Of a stretch of DNA of 64,000 nucleotides, positions 38,265 to 46,948 are shown one piece after another. This DNA comes from an uncultured Pseudomonadales bacterium (lineage in GTDB: Bacteria; Pseudomonadota; Gammaproteobacteria; Pseudomonadales; Porticoccaceae). The translations under genes and the position numbers were made by a program. The notes beneath the pieces were generated by a model. It was not told the origin of the DNA and did not search any database. It was given only the letters and a program-made list of their open reading frames with translations. How positions within the stretch are numbered: position 1 is the stretch's first letter; every line of letters starts with the position of its first letter. The stretch is from assembly GCA_943788895.1 (NCBI GenBank), contig CALSRZ010000005.1, positions 434,001 to 498,000 of the forward strand. Direction: 5' to 3'.

Positions 38265-38681
38265 ATGGGGAATGTAGTAGAAGCAAAGTGCACCTGCGGT
38301 TATACCCCGGGTAAGTTATTTCTTGGTGGCGGAAAGAGTAATTTCAAGACTGACTGTAGCTTTCCCAACCTATGTCTAGAATGCAAGAACCTTTTTATAG
38401 GGAATATGAAAGTTCCTTTCGTAGTTTGCAGTCAATGTGACTCTTCTTCTGTGCTGCCATATGATGATCCTAGTCTAATTCATAATACCGGCTTGAGTGA
38501 GGATTCGTGGGTTTTCTCACAGGAGTTGTACTCCCTAGTGCCAGTTGCTCGATTTTTATTCTTTAAGCGCAAGCCAAAGTGGGAAGTTACACGAAAGTTA
38601 ATGCTTACTAATGAAAAATATCTATGTCCAAAGTGCGATAACTTTGAGCTAACATTCAAATTTTTTGGGTTATGGGATTAA
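38265..38681 (+). CDS. Unknown island protein with four zinc-binding CxxC motifs
   Basis: 138 aa. Cys pairs CTCGY, CLECK, CSQCD and CPKCD suggest two zinc ribbons around a central segment. No signal peptide. It follows 23 bp after the membrane protein, so the 35984-38681 genes read as one cluster. No family recognised. Confidence 0.6.
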   Translation: MGNVVEAKCTCGYTPGKLFLGGGKSNFKTDCSFPNLCLECKNLFIGNMKVPFVVCSQCDSSSVLPYDDPSLIHNTGLSEDSWVFSQELYSLVPVARFLFFKRKPKWEVTRKLMLTNEKYLCPKCDNFELTFKFFGLWD

Positions 38682-38745
38682 TTACTGCAATAAATGAAGC
38701 TGTAGAACTGAGTTTTAGCAGTTTTTCCTACCATAGGATGTAAAA

Positions 38746-38942
38746 ATGGAACTTAACTTAAATCAAGAAAATAAAAAATATCAGAACTCCTTGATATTTT
38801 TGGTGGCTCTCGCCAGTCTGGAATTTCCACCTCGGCACAGACCGATATTAATAATTGGTTATGTTACCAGTTTGATTTTTATTTAGAATATCTCTTTAGG
38901 GAGCATATTGTGGATTTTGACCACAATGATGATAAGTTTTAA
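38746..38942 (+). pseudogene. Possible small frameshifted gene
   Basis: ATG 38746 with AGGATG nearby encodes MELNLNQENKK; adding one A to the A6 run at 38774-38779 opens a frame that continues ISELLDIFGGSRQSGISTSA to a stop at 38940-38942 (about 65 aa). Without it the frame closes after about 46 residues. It overlaps the end of the convergent gene at 38896-39165. Tentative. Confidence 0.3.
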
Positions 38943-39165
38943 TTCTTCCATTTTTGGTTCTAAGATCTGTTCGGCAATTTTCCTCAACCACATACTTGAC
39001 AGCTCTTACGAAATTAAGGTCACGCTTTAAATCATAATAGCTCATCCCATCAATATCGGCTCTTGCCTCAGAGATAAAGCTAATTCCAGCATCATTGATA
39101 ACATCGCTAACAAAGTACCCTGCAAGAAATGCGATTGCAATTGCTGGCTTCAAATTCTTGTTCAT
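38896..39165 (-). CDS. Small secreted or membrane-anchored island protein
   Basis: 89 aa. N-terminal hydrophobic segment (PAIAIAFLAGYFVSDVI) preceded by Lys residues, consistent with a signal peptide or anchor; two Cys in the remainder (ENCRTDL, HHCGQNP) may pair. Short and on the opposite strand from the cargo cluster. No family recognised. Confidence 0.45.
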   Translation of the reverse strand: MNKNLKPAIAIAFLAGYFVSDVINDAGISFISEARADIDGMSYYDLKRDLNFVRAVKYVVEENCRTDLRTKNGRIKTYHHCGQNPQYAP

Positions 39166-39238
39166 AAAGCTACTTCCTCTCCAAATACAAATTAAGCGGA
39201 AAAATGGACTGAAACTGATATTTTCTTCAAATCCAAAT

Positions 39239-39333
39239 CATTTTCGCGTATTAGTAATACTACCTAACAGCAGGAGTCCCACCTGACAAAAGGTTGGGTA
39301 CCCCCGTAGTGGGTTCGGTGTATCTGAGAATTG
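39239..39333. repeat. 95-bp direct repeat, left copy
   Basis: About 85% identical to 40703-40797 in the same orientation (shared CGCATTAGTAATACTACCTAAC-type core, then CTGACAAAAG, TACCCCC and GGGTTCGG). The two copies flank the BamE/ClpP-like gene 39568-40626. The rest of the 39166-39567 gap holds nothing I recognise. Confidence 0.85.
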
Positions 39334-39567
39334 TGGGGTATCTAAGTAACCGAATGACACTCATCTACGAGTATACCAGTTCCGATATAGATTTACGTGA
39401 AGCAAAGGCTTAATCTGCCCATTGAAGATATTGGTTAAAAATTGTTACGGGAGTATTTGGTCTGACTATTCTTGATAAAATTTTTGATATGGCAACTGGA
39501 TCATGTTGATGCTCAGTAGGGACCTAATCGTATTCAGATTCACTTAGTAAGCATACCCAAAATATCC

Positions 39568-40626
39568 TTAAAAGTTACCATCAAATTTTGTTGCTATCCC
39601 AAACAACTCCGCAGCATCATAGCCTTTGACAACCCATCCATCTTCCGCACTGCAATAGCTCATCGTCCTATTCATCAATCGTTGACCTTCCTCTACAGAT
39701 GTCATATTTTGATAGTAAGTGAGTAGCTCCTGTGTTGCATTAGTGCCGATCTTACAGTCAGCTGTTCTCTCACCCTGTGCATTTAGGCCTGGGAGATACG
39801 GAGAGTGGAACATTATCATTGCCTGCCCTCGGATGACACGTTGCACCCCACCTAAATAAGCTACCGCACAAGCCGACGCGCAGATAGTGTCGCTGCCAAT
39901 AACAGTTTCAACATTATAGGAACGGAAGGCTTCGCCCATCATGTACCCATCTTTAAGCATGCCGCCCCCAGAATTCAATATAACACTCGTACGGCTAACG
40001 ATTTCATTGTTTTCGTCTTCGCAGTTGGGCGAGCGCTTTAATAATTTTTCAATCGCAAAACTACTGTCAGGCCCTATACTACCTTTGAGCTTAATTTGGT
40101 AAAAACCTCCGCTTACGCAATTTACACCAGTATATTGAAAATGATTAATGATCAGGCCATCAATAAAATATTCTTTGCTGATTTTCTGTCTCGCTCTAAG
40201 CGCTTGCTTTTCACTCTCTTCTGCTCGTGCTTGGCTCGCAGGATCTAAAGGAGTTCTAGACCAATCTATTCGAACATCGTTATAACAATTGGTACTATAA
40301 TCACCGTTACTATAGACACCAGTGGACCGTGTATATTCATCATGATTTTGTACCCTTTTATACATTCTATCTTTATATAGGAAAAAGCCATTAGCGTCAT
40401 CTTCAAAAATACCCCAGTAGCAATAATGTGCATACGCTAAATTTCTATCGTTCGGGTTAACAAAATATAGCTGTGGTCTTCCAAGGATGTCAGCGATTTG
40501 TTTAAGACTATATCCGACAGGGATCAAATCAGCATTTCGTGACAATGTACCCAAATCCCCCTTGATGTTAACGCAGCCACTCAAAAAAGCAGTTAGGGAA
40601 ATTATATATATGTAATGTTTATACAT
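39568..40626 (-). CDS. Lipoprotein with BamE/SmpA-like and ClpP-like (S14-like) parts
   Basis: 352 aa. Lipobox LSGC at Cys17. About 36-75 (GYSLKQIADILGRPQLYF) resembles the SmpA/OmlA (BamE) repeat. About 160-352 resembles the ClpP/crotonase-type periplasmic proteases: ILNSGGGMLKDGYMMGEAF, then ICASACAVAYLGGVQRVIRG, with Ser of ASACA as likely nucleophile and MIMFHSPY supplying the His. Eight or more Cys suggest disulfides. Single gene between two 95-bp direct repeats, opposite in strand to most of the island. A surface protease or envelope-surveillance protein is possible; the fusion is unusual. Confidence 0.65.
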   Translation of the reverse strand: MYKHYIYIISLTAFLSGCVNIKGDLGTLSRNADLIPVGYSLKQIADILGRPQLYFVNPNDRNLAYAHYCYWGIFEDDANGFFLYKDRMYKRVQNHDEYTRSTGVYSNGDYSTNCYNDVRIDWSRTPLDPASQARAEESEKQALRARQKISKEYFIDGLIINHFQYTGVNCVSGGFYQIKLKGSIGPDSSFAIEKLLKRSPNCEDENNEIVSRTSVILNSGGGMLKDGYMMGEAFRSYNVETVIGSDTICASACAVAYLGGVQRVIRGQAMIMFHSPYLPGLNAQGERTADCKIGTNATQELLTYYQNMTSVEEGQRLMNRTMSYCSAEDGWVVKGYDAAELFGIATKFDGNF

Positions 40627-40702
40627 CGCTCTTGCTCAAATTAACCAGGGTTTGTGTATTTACTATAACAACACCAAAGGTCAAAGCCGAGTAAATCTAA
40701 TT

Positions 40703-40797
40703 CATTTCCGCGCATTAGTAATACTACCTAACTTCAGGAGTCCCATCTGACAAAAGGGTGAGTACCCCCGGGGTGGGTTCGGCGTAGGTGAAAATTG
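40703..40797. repeat. 95-bp direct repeat, right copy
   Basis: Partner of 39239-39333; offset 1464 bp. Confidence 0.85.
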
Positions 40798-40828
40798 GCA
40801 CTTATTGTCCTTGAATACCACTTTTAAC

Positions 40829-40850
40829 TGTCACACAATGTGGCACACAT
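40829..40850 (+). promoter_or_regulatory. Candidate integrase arm-binding sites, right
   Basis: TGTCACACAATG (40829-40840) and TGGCACACAT (40841-40850), 12 bp apart, matching the left-end pair and 58 bp before attR. Confidence 0.5.
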
Positions 40851-40907
40851 TCTCCAATTTTGGGGATTAAGTATTGAAAGTTAGGTGCCTGCTAATAATA
40901 GCCTTTG

Positions 40908-41030
40908 TCGCCCAATGCGTTCCCTGACAGCCGGGTTGCAACGGGTTAAAACTAATAGGCTGATCTAAGCATGTAGAGCCGAGAGCAGCGGATTAGCGGA
41001 CGCGGGTTCAATTCCCGCCGCCTCCACCAA
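40908..41030 (+). repeat. attR: 123-bp ssrA 3'-end copy
   Basis: Displaced original 3' part of ssrA (one mismatch to attL). It lacks the tmRNA 5' half and is not a functional gene. Confidence 0.95.
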
Positions 41031-41367
41031 TAACAAACCTCAACCCGAAAGGGTTGGGGTTTTTTATTGGCTGAAATTGGAATGAATCAAGCACAAAGCG
41101 GGTTCACAAAACGTCAGGATAGACGTTTTGGGCGCCGAAGGCGGGCGCAAGCCCGAGGGCCAAGGATGGCCCGAGCCAATTCCCGCCGCCTCCACCAATA
41201 ACAAACCTCAACCCGAAAGGGTTGGGGTTTTTTATTGGCTGGAGCGGAGCGACAGATGCCCCGCGAAGCGGGTCCAGCCGAGCCACGCAGTGGCGAGACA
41301 ACGCGGGAGCGCAGCGACGGCGGCCCCGAAGGGGTGAGGACGAAGGACGAATAATTCCCGCCGCCTC
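41009..41367. repeat. Three nested ssrA-tail copies with hairpin-rich inserts
   Basis: The ssrA end plus terminator (41009-41073, 65 bp) recurs exactly at 41177-41241, and a third partial copy AATTCCCGCCGCCTC lies at 41353-41367. Between them are G/C-rich blocks full of short hairpins: AAAACGTC/GACGTTTT (41108-41129), GGGCGCAAGCCC, CCCCGCGAAGCGGGT, GCCACGCAGTGGC, CCCCGAAGGGG. The ORFs called here on both strands are products of these repeats. The 41368-41578 remainder shows nothing more than the next gene's presumptive promoter. Confidence 0.85.
41036..41065 (+). terminator. Displaced original ssrA terminator
   Basis: AACCTCAACCC (41036-41046), loop GAAA, GGGTTGGGGTT (41051-41061) and T run to 41065. 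It follows the attR ssrA tail and is repeated with it at 41204-41233. Confidence 0.85.
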
Positions 41368-41578
41368 ATAAAGATATAGCTTGTAGAAATAATCAAATAC
41401 CCTTTATTTAAAGCCTATCTAGTTGCCGCCATCAAAATAGCTATGCCAATGCTAATAGGGTAATCTATAGAATAATAAATAATTTAAATAAAGCCCAAAA
41501 AGCGTATTTAGGGGTAAGGCATATCCTTAAAGAATAAATCTATTTTCGGGCTTAAAAGGGTACAGGGGATTAGTTTTA

Positions 41579-44500
41579 ATGCTTAAAATCATCGGCAAAT
41601 CATTGCGAAATATTGCATCTGCAGCGGATTTATTTTCTTATTGCTCTTATAAGATTATCGTTTCTTTGGTCCTCTTGTTTTTTTCAGTAAATAGTATCGC
41701 TCTGGATGATGGCCTTTCTCCCTATAAATTATCTTCAGGTGGATCTCACAGCTGTGCTGTTGATGATTCAGGCGTAAGTTGCTGGGGATATGATGCATAT
41801 GGACAGCTCAATGTGCCTGAGCTTAATAATCCTATTCAGCTCTCATCAGGCAATTATCACACATGCGCTATAGATGAATCGGAGCTGATCTGCTGGGGCT
41901 TTAATCAGTTTGCCCAAACTGATGTACCTGGGTTAAGTAATCCAACGGAATTATCTCTTGGTGGCTATCATAGTTGTGCAATTGATGACTCGGGAGTGGT
42001 CTGCTGGGGGCATAATAATTACGGTCAGACTAACGTGCCCGCACTCATTAATCCTGTGCGCATAGAATCTGGCTTTTGGCATTCATGTGCGCTTGATGAT
42101 TCGGGTTGGGTTTGCTGGGGTAGAAATGAGTTTGGTCAAATTGATGTGCCTGCATTAACCAATCCGACTCAGCTAGATCTTGGAGGGCACCATTCCTGCG
42201 CCCTTGATGATAATGGGGTTGAATGTTGGGGCTGGAATGAATATGGGCAGGTCGATGTGCCTGCATTGAGTAATCCAAGACAGTTGTTCTTGGGAGGTGA
42301 GCACAGCTGCGCTTTAGATGATTCGGGTCTTGTTTGTTGGGGAGATAATAGAGAGGGGCAGACTGAGGTTCCAGCATTAGGTGATATTGTCCAGGTGTCT
42401 TTGGGTAACGCGCATAGCTGTGTTCTTGATGATACTGGCTTGGTCTGCTGGGGAAAAAATGATCGTGCCCAGACGGACACACCAGTCTTTTTTATTGATA
42501 CTGATGGCGATGGTGTCGGCGACAATGCTGATAGCGATTATGATGGCGATGGCATTTTAGATGCTTATAGCACTAGTAGTATTCTAATACCGCAGCACGG
42601 AGATTATATTTACCGCTCTGGTGATGATGCATTGACCAACTGCATTAAAGCCGATAATGGTGTCCACTGTTTTCTCTCTTCTCAATACACAGATTTCGGC
42701 CAGTTAAGTCCTCCGGAAAATCTGACCGATGTAATAGATATCCAATCTGGAAGCACTCACGCATGCGCACTGCATTTAAATAACACTGGTGATCCCACAG
42801 TAACCTGCTGGGGTGACAATGGTGCCGGTGAAACTGACGTTCCTTCACTCTCAGGGCCATATGCAATTAGTAGCCACAAAAAATATACCTGCGCATTGGA
42901 TAATTCCGGGGTTGTTTGCTGGGGAGTTGATTCGAGTAGTGATGTGCTAAGTGCGATACCAAGCTTTTCGTCGCCGCAACAGATTTCAGTGGGTAGTGGC
43001 CATGCCTGCGTGCTGTCAAACGATGAGGTAACCTGCTGGGGCAGAAATAATACACAGCAGCTTTCAGTTCCGTCGGGTCTTGCTAATATTCGTAAGCTCG
43101 AGAGTGCGCATCTCTCAAGCTGTGTTATAGCAAACAATGATGTTTCTTGTTGGGGGCAATTGGCCAGTGAAACTACTCCTGAGCTGAGTAATCCGCGAGA
43201 TCTCGACGTCGGTAGCGCCCATGCCTGTGCGCTAGATGATACCGGTATCGTATGTTGGGGTGATGATACTTACGGTCAATTACAGGTGCCGTCAAACCTC
43301 TCTGAGGTCGAGTCTATCTGGCTTGGTAACGAATCTAGCTGTGCAGTATCGAGTGAGGGTTTCAGTTGCTGGGGGAGAAACTCTAAGGGGCAGATTGATA
43401 TCCCTGAGGATATATTAGTTCATTCAAATAATGGCGATGGCGATGGCGATGGCGATGGTGATGGTGATGGTGATGGTGATGGTGATGGTGATGGTGATGG
43501 TGTCTTAGATATTAATGATGCATTTCCTTCGGATGCCAGCGAAACATTGGATACCGATGGCGATGGAATTGGTAACAATGCGGATACTGATGATGATAAT
43601 GATGGCGTTGAAGATTCAGTTGATGGATTTCCTTTGGATGCAAACGAAACCTTAGATACCGATGGGGATGGTATCGGCGACAATGTCGACACTGATACCG
43701 ATAACGATGGGATTCTGGATTTTCAACAGCAGGTACAACTAGTAAAAGATGGTGCGATATCCGACCTATGGAACCGTTGGTCTGGCTATGAGGAATATGA
43801 GTTGGGCGTTAGTGCCTACTGTGATCACTCGTCTGATACCAGCGAGGATATTTCTGGGAAGTGTGAAAAACTAAGCTGGAATCTTATAGATGATTCCACT
43901 TATAGCGGTAATGGACAGGTATCGACTGTCGTTGAATTAAATCAGCTTCCATATGCTGGGTTGGGCGGCTCTACCCTCAACCTCACTCGTGATTGGGATT
44001 TGGGTTCTGTAGACCTAAGTCATATGAAAGATGGCTATATTCAATTTGATCTAAAGGTTATTGAGTCGCCTGAAAATCAAAAGCTCTGGGTTGGGCTCTA
44101 CGGTGATACAGGTGTCGGATGGCTGGAATTTGATGCACCCGAAACCGGCACTTGGACAACCATAACAGTTGCTATCAAAGACCTGAATGCGCCCGGTGGA
44201 GAAGGCCCCTACGAGGGGGACTTATCTGCGATTAGGTGGCCATTTATGATAGATCAGTGGGATGGCCTTGAGAGTCCTTTAGTCTATCGCCTGAATAATA
44301 TTTCTTTGATCTCACACCACAATGGGTTTGACTCAAACGCTCAGTTAGGCGACATGTTCCCGACAGATCCTTCTGCCTCCGCTGATTTTGATGGTGATGG
44401 TTTGCCCGATGAATGGAATGAGGGGAAAGGTGAGGGTGACTCAACAACTGGATTAACCCTTGATTCTGATGATGACAATGATGGCGTATCGGATGATCTG

Positions 44501-45034
44501 GATCTGTTTCCGCTAAATCCTCTAGAAAGTATGGATAGCGATGGCGATGGTGTCGGCAACAATACCGACAGTGATGACGATAATGATGGTGTTGATGATG
44601 CTATTGACCACTTCCCATATGATGCCGATGAAACAGTAGATACTGACTCGGATGGTATAGGTAACAATGCCGACAGCGATGATGATAATGATGGTGTTGA
44701 TGATGCTATTGACCACTTCCCATACGATGCTGATGAAGCAGTAGATACTGACGCGGATGGTATAGGTAATAATGCCGACAGCGATGACGATGCAGATGGT
44801 ATTGTGGATAGTTTGGATAGATTTCCACTAACAGCCTATGATCAATCACAAAAATTACTTGATATAGACGCAAATGGGCGGGTTGATGCCTTAACCGATG
44901 GTCTGGTTATTCTTCGCTATATGTTTGGTTATAGTGGCGATGATCTTATCAATGGTGCCATAGCGGAAGATGCGTCAAGAACCACTTCAGCAGAAATTGA
45001 AGCCTATCTTGAGGCACTGATTCCAGAACTATAA
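41579..45034 (+). CDS. Secreted multidomain protein: RCC1-like repeats, thrombospondin-3 repeats, CBM-like, dockerin-like
   Basis: 1151 aa. Signal peptide to about residue 42 (FSVNSIALDD). About 45-300 and 345-620: some 14 RCC1-type repeats of about 36 residues (GGxHSCAxDDSGVxCWGxNxxGQxxVP), two propellers. About 620-720: a (Asp-Gly)n stretch and thrombospondin type-3 calcium repeats (DTDGDGIGDNVDTD). About 730-920: a beta-sandwich with CBM-like look (GGSTLNLTRDWDLGSVDLS). More type-3 repeats to about 1090, then a dockerin-type tail (DIDANGRVDALTDGLVILRY). Secreted or surface-attached by calcium-binding parts. Location at the edge of the laminarin locus suggests adhesion or substrate binding; not shown. 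Confidence 0.8.
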   Translation: MLKIIGKSLRNIASAADLFSYCSYKIIVSLVLLFFSVNSIALDDGLSPYKLSSGGSHSCAVDDSGVSCWGYDAYGQLNVPELNNPIQLSSGNYHTCAIDESELICWGFNQFAQTDVPGLSNPTELSLGGYHSCAIDDSGVVCWGHNNYGQTNVPALINPVRIESGFWHSCALDDSGWVCWGRNEFGQIDVPALTNPTQLDLGGHHSCALDDNGVECWGWNEYGQVDVPALSNPRQLFLGGEHSCALDDSGLVCWGDNREGQTEVPALGDIVQVSLGNAHSCVLDDTGLVCWGKNDRAQTDTPVFFIDTDGDGVGDNADSDYDGDGILDAYSTSSILIPQHGDYIYRSGDDALTNCIKADNGVHCFLSSQYTDFGQLSPPENLTDVIDIQSGSTHACALHLNNTGDPTVTCWGDNGAGETDVPSLSGPYAISSHKKYTCALDNSGVVCWGVDSSSDVLSAIPSFSSPQQISVGSGHACVLSNDEVTCWGRNNTQQLSVPSGLANIRKLESAHLSSCVIANNDVSCWGQLASETTPELSNPRDLDVGSAHACALDDTGIVCWGDDTYGQLQVPSNLSEVESIWLGNESSCAVSSEGFSCWGRNSKGQIDIPEDILVHSNNGDGDGDGDGDGDGDGDGDGDGDGVLDINDAFPSDASETLDTDGDGIGNNADTDDDNDGVEDSVDGFPLDANETLDTDGDGIGDNVDTDTDNDGILDFQQQVQLVKDGAISDLWNRWSGYEEYELGVSAYCDHSSDTSEDISGKCEKLSWNLIDDSTYSGNGQVSTVVELNQLPYAGLGGSTLNLTRDWDLGSVDLSHMKDGYIQFDLKVIESPENQKLWVGLYGDTGVGWLEFDAPETGTWTTITVAIKDLNAPGGEGPYEGDLSAIRWPFMIDQWDGLESPLVYRLNNISLISHHNGFDSNAQLGDMFPTDPSASADFDGDGLPDEWNEGKGEGDSTTGLTLDSDDDNDGVSDDLDLFPLNPLESMDSDGDGVGNNTDSDDDNDGVDDAIDHFPYDADETVDTDSDGIGNNADSDDDNDGVDDAIDHFPYDADEAVDTDADGIGNNADSDDDADGIVDSLDRFPLTAYDQSQKLLDIDANGRVDALTDGLVILRYMFGYSGDDLINGAIAEDASRTTSAEIEAYLEALIPEL
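43435..43502 (+). repeat. Hexanucleotide (GATGGC/T)n encoding Asp-Gly
   Basis: About 11 uninterrupted units, the first four GATGGC and the rest GATGGT, joining the second RCC1 block to the calcium repeats. In frame, so length change keeps the gene open. Confidence 0.9.
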
Positions 45035-45064
45035 AGAAGAGCTATAAAGAACAACTTGAAGTTG
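45026..45064 (+). repeat. Three 13-bp tandem repeats at the stop codon
   Basis: GAACTATAAAGAA, GAGCTATAAAGAA, CAACTTGAAGTTG. The first holds the RCC1 gene's own TAA; stops TAA, TAA, TGA lie in three different frames. Confidence 0.85.
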
Positions 45065-45065
45065 G

Positions 45066-45093
45066 AAAGGGGCTAGAAACGGCCCCTTTTTTT
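45066..45093 (+). terminator. Rho-independent terminator
   Basis: AAAGGGGC (45066-45073) pairs with GCCCCTTT (45082-45089), T run to 45093. The 45094-45408 gap holds no gene; it contains GTTCGGAT (45268-45275), discussed in the findings, and the GH30 promoter region. Confidence 0.85.
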
Positions 45094-45408
45094 CGTCAGT
45101 ATTTTTTATATCGACGAATATAGCTGGGAGATATCTGCTGGAGATTCCTCGCAGGCTCTTAACTATTTCGCTCTGTCGGGATGGCAATGGTTTATTTAAC
45201 TCTCTATGCATAACGATGCTTATCTGTGCCACTCAACCTTCAAAACACGTAATTCGTCCTAAAAAAGGTTCGGATGACCGTATTTTCACTAACCCGAACA
45301 ACTTATATTCTAATGACACTAGTATGTAGGCTAGAAAAAATGCGCGCGCTTGATTTGGCCCAAGAGAATCAAAGCCCGCTGATAATAACGAGTAATGGTG
45401 TTCATTTA

Positions 45409-46887
45409 ATGAAAAATATAAAAATAATAGGCTTAATGCTGACAGTTTTTTTAACCGGTTGTCAGGAAGGTATGAATAATTCAGAAGAAAAATCACAGCA
45501 AGCTACACAAAATAATCAAATTGATATCCAAGGGGTGACTGTTTACACCACCGCTAAGGATACCGATAAGCGCCTGACCCTTACCGATGAGCTTACTTTT
45601 GAGCTAGGCGTACAGCCATTCGAAAATGAAGTCTCGGTCTTTGTAAACCCGAATAAGCGCTACCAAAAAGTGCTTGGCTTCGGTGGTGCAATTACCGATG
45701 CCAGTTCCGAAGTATTTGCCAAGCTGCCTGCTGATAAGCAGGAAGAGCTGCTGACAGCATACTTTGATAAAGAGGACGGTATTGGTTACACCGTGGTTCG
45801 CACTTCCATTCACAGCTCGGATTTTGGCAGCGGTAGCCACACCTATATTGAAGAGGGTGATAAGTCTCTAGAGACCTTTAATATTGATAAGGACCGCGAG
45901 TTCCGAATCCCGATGATCAAGCGTGCCACAGAAGCTGCCGGCGGCGATATAACCTTCTATGCCAGCCCCTGGAGTGCTCCGGCCTTTATGAAGAGCAACA
46001 ATAATATGTTGCGCGGCGGCAAGTTGTTACCTGAGTACTACGAAACTTGGGCAATGTATTTTGCCAAGTTTATTAAAGCTTATGAGGCCGAGGGCATGCC
46101 GGTTTGGGGTGTGACTATCCAGAATGAGCCAATGGCCGTGCAGCGTTGGGAGTCGATGATTTACACCGCTGAAGAAGAGCGCGACTTTCTTAAGAATCAC
46201 CTCGGGCCTGTGCTTGAGCGTGAAGGTTTGGGCGATAAGAAAATCGTTGTCTGGGATCATAACCGCGATCTGATTACCCGTCGTGCCAATGTAATTTTCG
46301 AAGATCCTGAAGCGGCAAAATACGCTTGGGGTATAGGTTTTCACTGGTATGAAACCTGGGCCGGTGGCGAGACTATGCATGACAACCTGGCGCTGGTTCA
46401 CGAGTCTTATCCGACCAAAAATCTGCTGTTTACCGAGGGGACTAATGAAAACTTTAGTGCCGACCGCTACCAGCACTGGCCAAATGCCGAGCGCTATGGT
46501 CACTCAATGATCAACGATTTTAACCGCGGGACTGTGGGTTGGACTGATTGGAATATTTTGCTCGACCACACTGGCGGACCCAATCATGTGCAGAACTTCT
46601 GTTTTGCGCCTATTCACGCTGATACGCGAACAGGTGAGCTGATTTACACACCAACCTACTATTATTTGGGCCACTTCTCCAAATTTGTTCGCCCACAAGC
46701 CCAGCGTATGAGTACTAGCAGCAGCCGCAGCTTTTTACTGGCCACGTCGTTTATCAACGAAGATAACCAGATGGCGACTATCGTGATGAACCATACAGAT
46801 GAAGCGGTTAACTATAACTTCTTTGTTGGTGAACAGCAGACCAAGCTGACTATCCCGCCTCGCGCGATGCAGACATTGGTTTACTAG
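45409..46887 (+). CDS. GH30 family beta-glucosidase/beta-1,6-glucanase lipoprotein
   Basis: 492 aa from ATG 45409; the ORF extension to 45274 lacks a signal peptide at its start and is rejected. Lipobox LTGC. (beta/alpha)8 barrel with LGFGGAITDASSEVF, acid/base Glu240 in QNEP, nucleophile Glu343 in FTEG, and a C-terminal beta-domain. This is GH30, glucosylceramidase-like; homologues in laminarin loci remove or cut beta-1,6-linked glucose branches, which fits the neighbours here. Surface or periplasmic lipoprotein. Exact subfamily not determined. Confidence 0.9.
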   Translation: MKNIKIIGLMLTVFLTGCQEGMNNSEEKSQQATQNNQIDIQGVTVYTTAKDTDKRLTLTDELTFELGVQPFENEVSVFVNPNKRYQKVLGFGGAITDASSEVFAKLPADKQEELLTAYFDKEDGIGYTVVRTSIHSSDFGSGSHTYIEEGDKSLETFNIDKDREFRIPMIKRATEAAGGDITFYASPWSAPAFMKSNNNMLRGGKLLPEYYETWAMYFAKFIKAYEAEGMPVWGVTIQNEPMAVQRWESMIYTAEEERDFLKNHLGPVLEREGLGDKKIVVWDHNRDLITRRANVIFEDPEAAKYAWGIGFHWYETWAGGETMHDNLALVHESYPTKNLLFTEGTNENFSADRYQHWPNAERYGHSMINDFNRGTVGWTDWNILLDHTGGPNHVQNFCFAPIHADTRTGELIYTPTYYYLGHFSKFVRPQAQRMSTSSSRSFLLATSFINEDNQMATIVMNHTDEAVNYNFFVGEQQTKLTIPPRAMQTLVY

Positions 46888-46919
46888 TTCGCTACTAAAT
46901 ACTGTAGATAGATTGCACA

Positions 46920-46948
46920 AACCGGCTGCCTTGGTAGCCGGTTTTTTT
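46920..46948 (+). terminator. Rho-independent terminator after GH30
   Basis: ACCGGCT (46921-46927) pairs with AGCCGGT (46936-46942), then seven T. It separates GH30 from the convergent AraC-type gene. Confidence 0.92.

Larger units (their letters stand above)
31052..41030. mobile_element. About 10-kb integrative island in ssrA
   Basis: Bounded by the 123-bp ssrA repeats, with a tyrosine recombinase next to attL, AlpA-like regulator, primase/helicase and HGG-motif gene, then cargo. No capsid, tail, terminase or conjugation genes are visible, so it is a satellite-like or purely integrative element, not a prophage. Cargo genes around 36.7-38.3 kb are visibly richer in A and T than the flanks. 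The integrase has three frameshifts, so present mobility is doubtful unless those are sequencing errors. Confidence 0.9.

Noticed and set aside
39239-40797. Integron attC-like ends (ACCTAAC ... GTTGGGT) in the 95-bp repeat
   Set aside because: The pair is too close together for an attC site, and the second copy lacks the GTT half; no integron integrase present.
41128-41337. ORFs on both strands in the ssrA-tail mosaic
   Set aside because: They consist of hairpin repeats and terminators, with no ribosome binding site or plausible protein.
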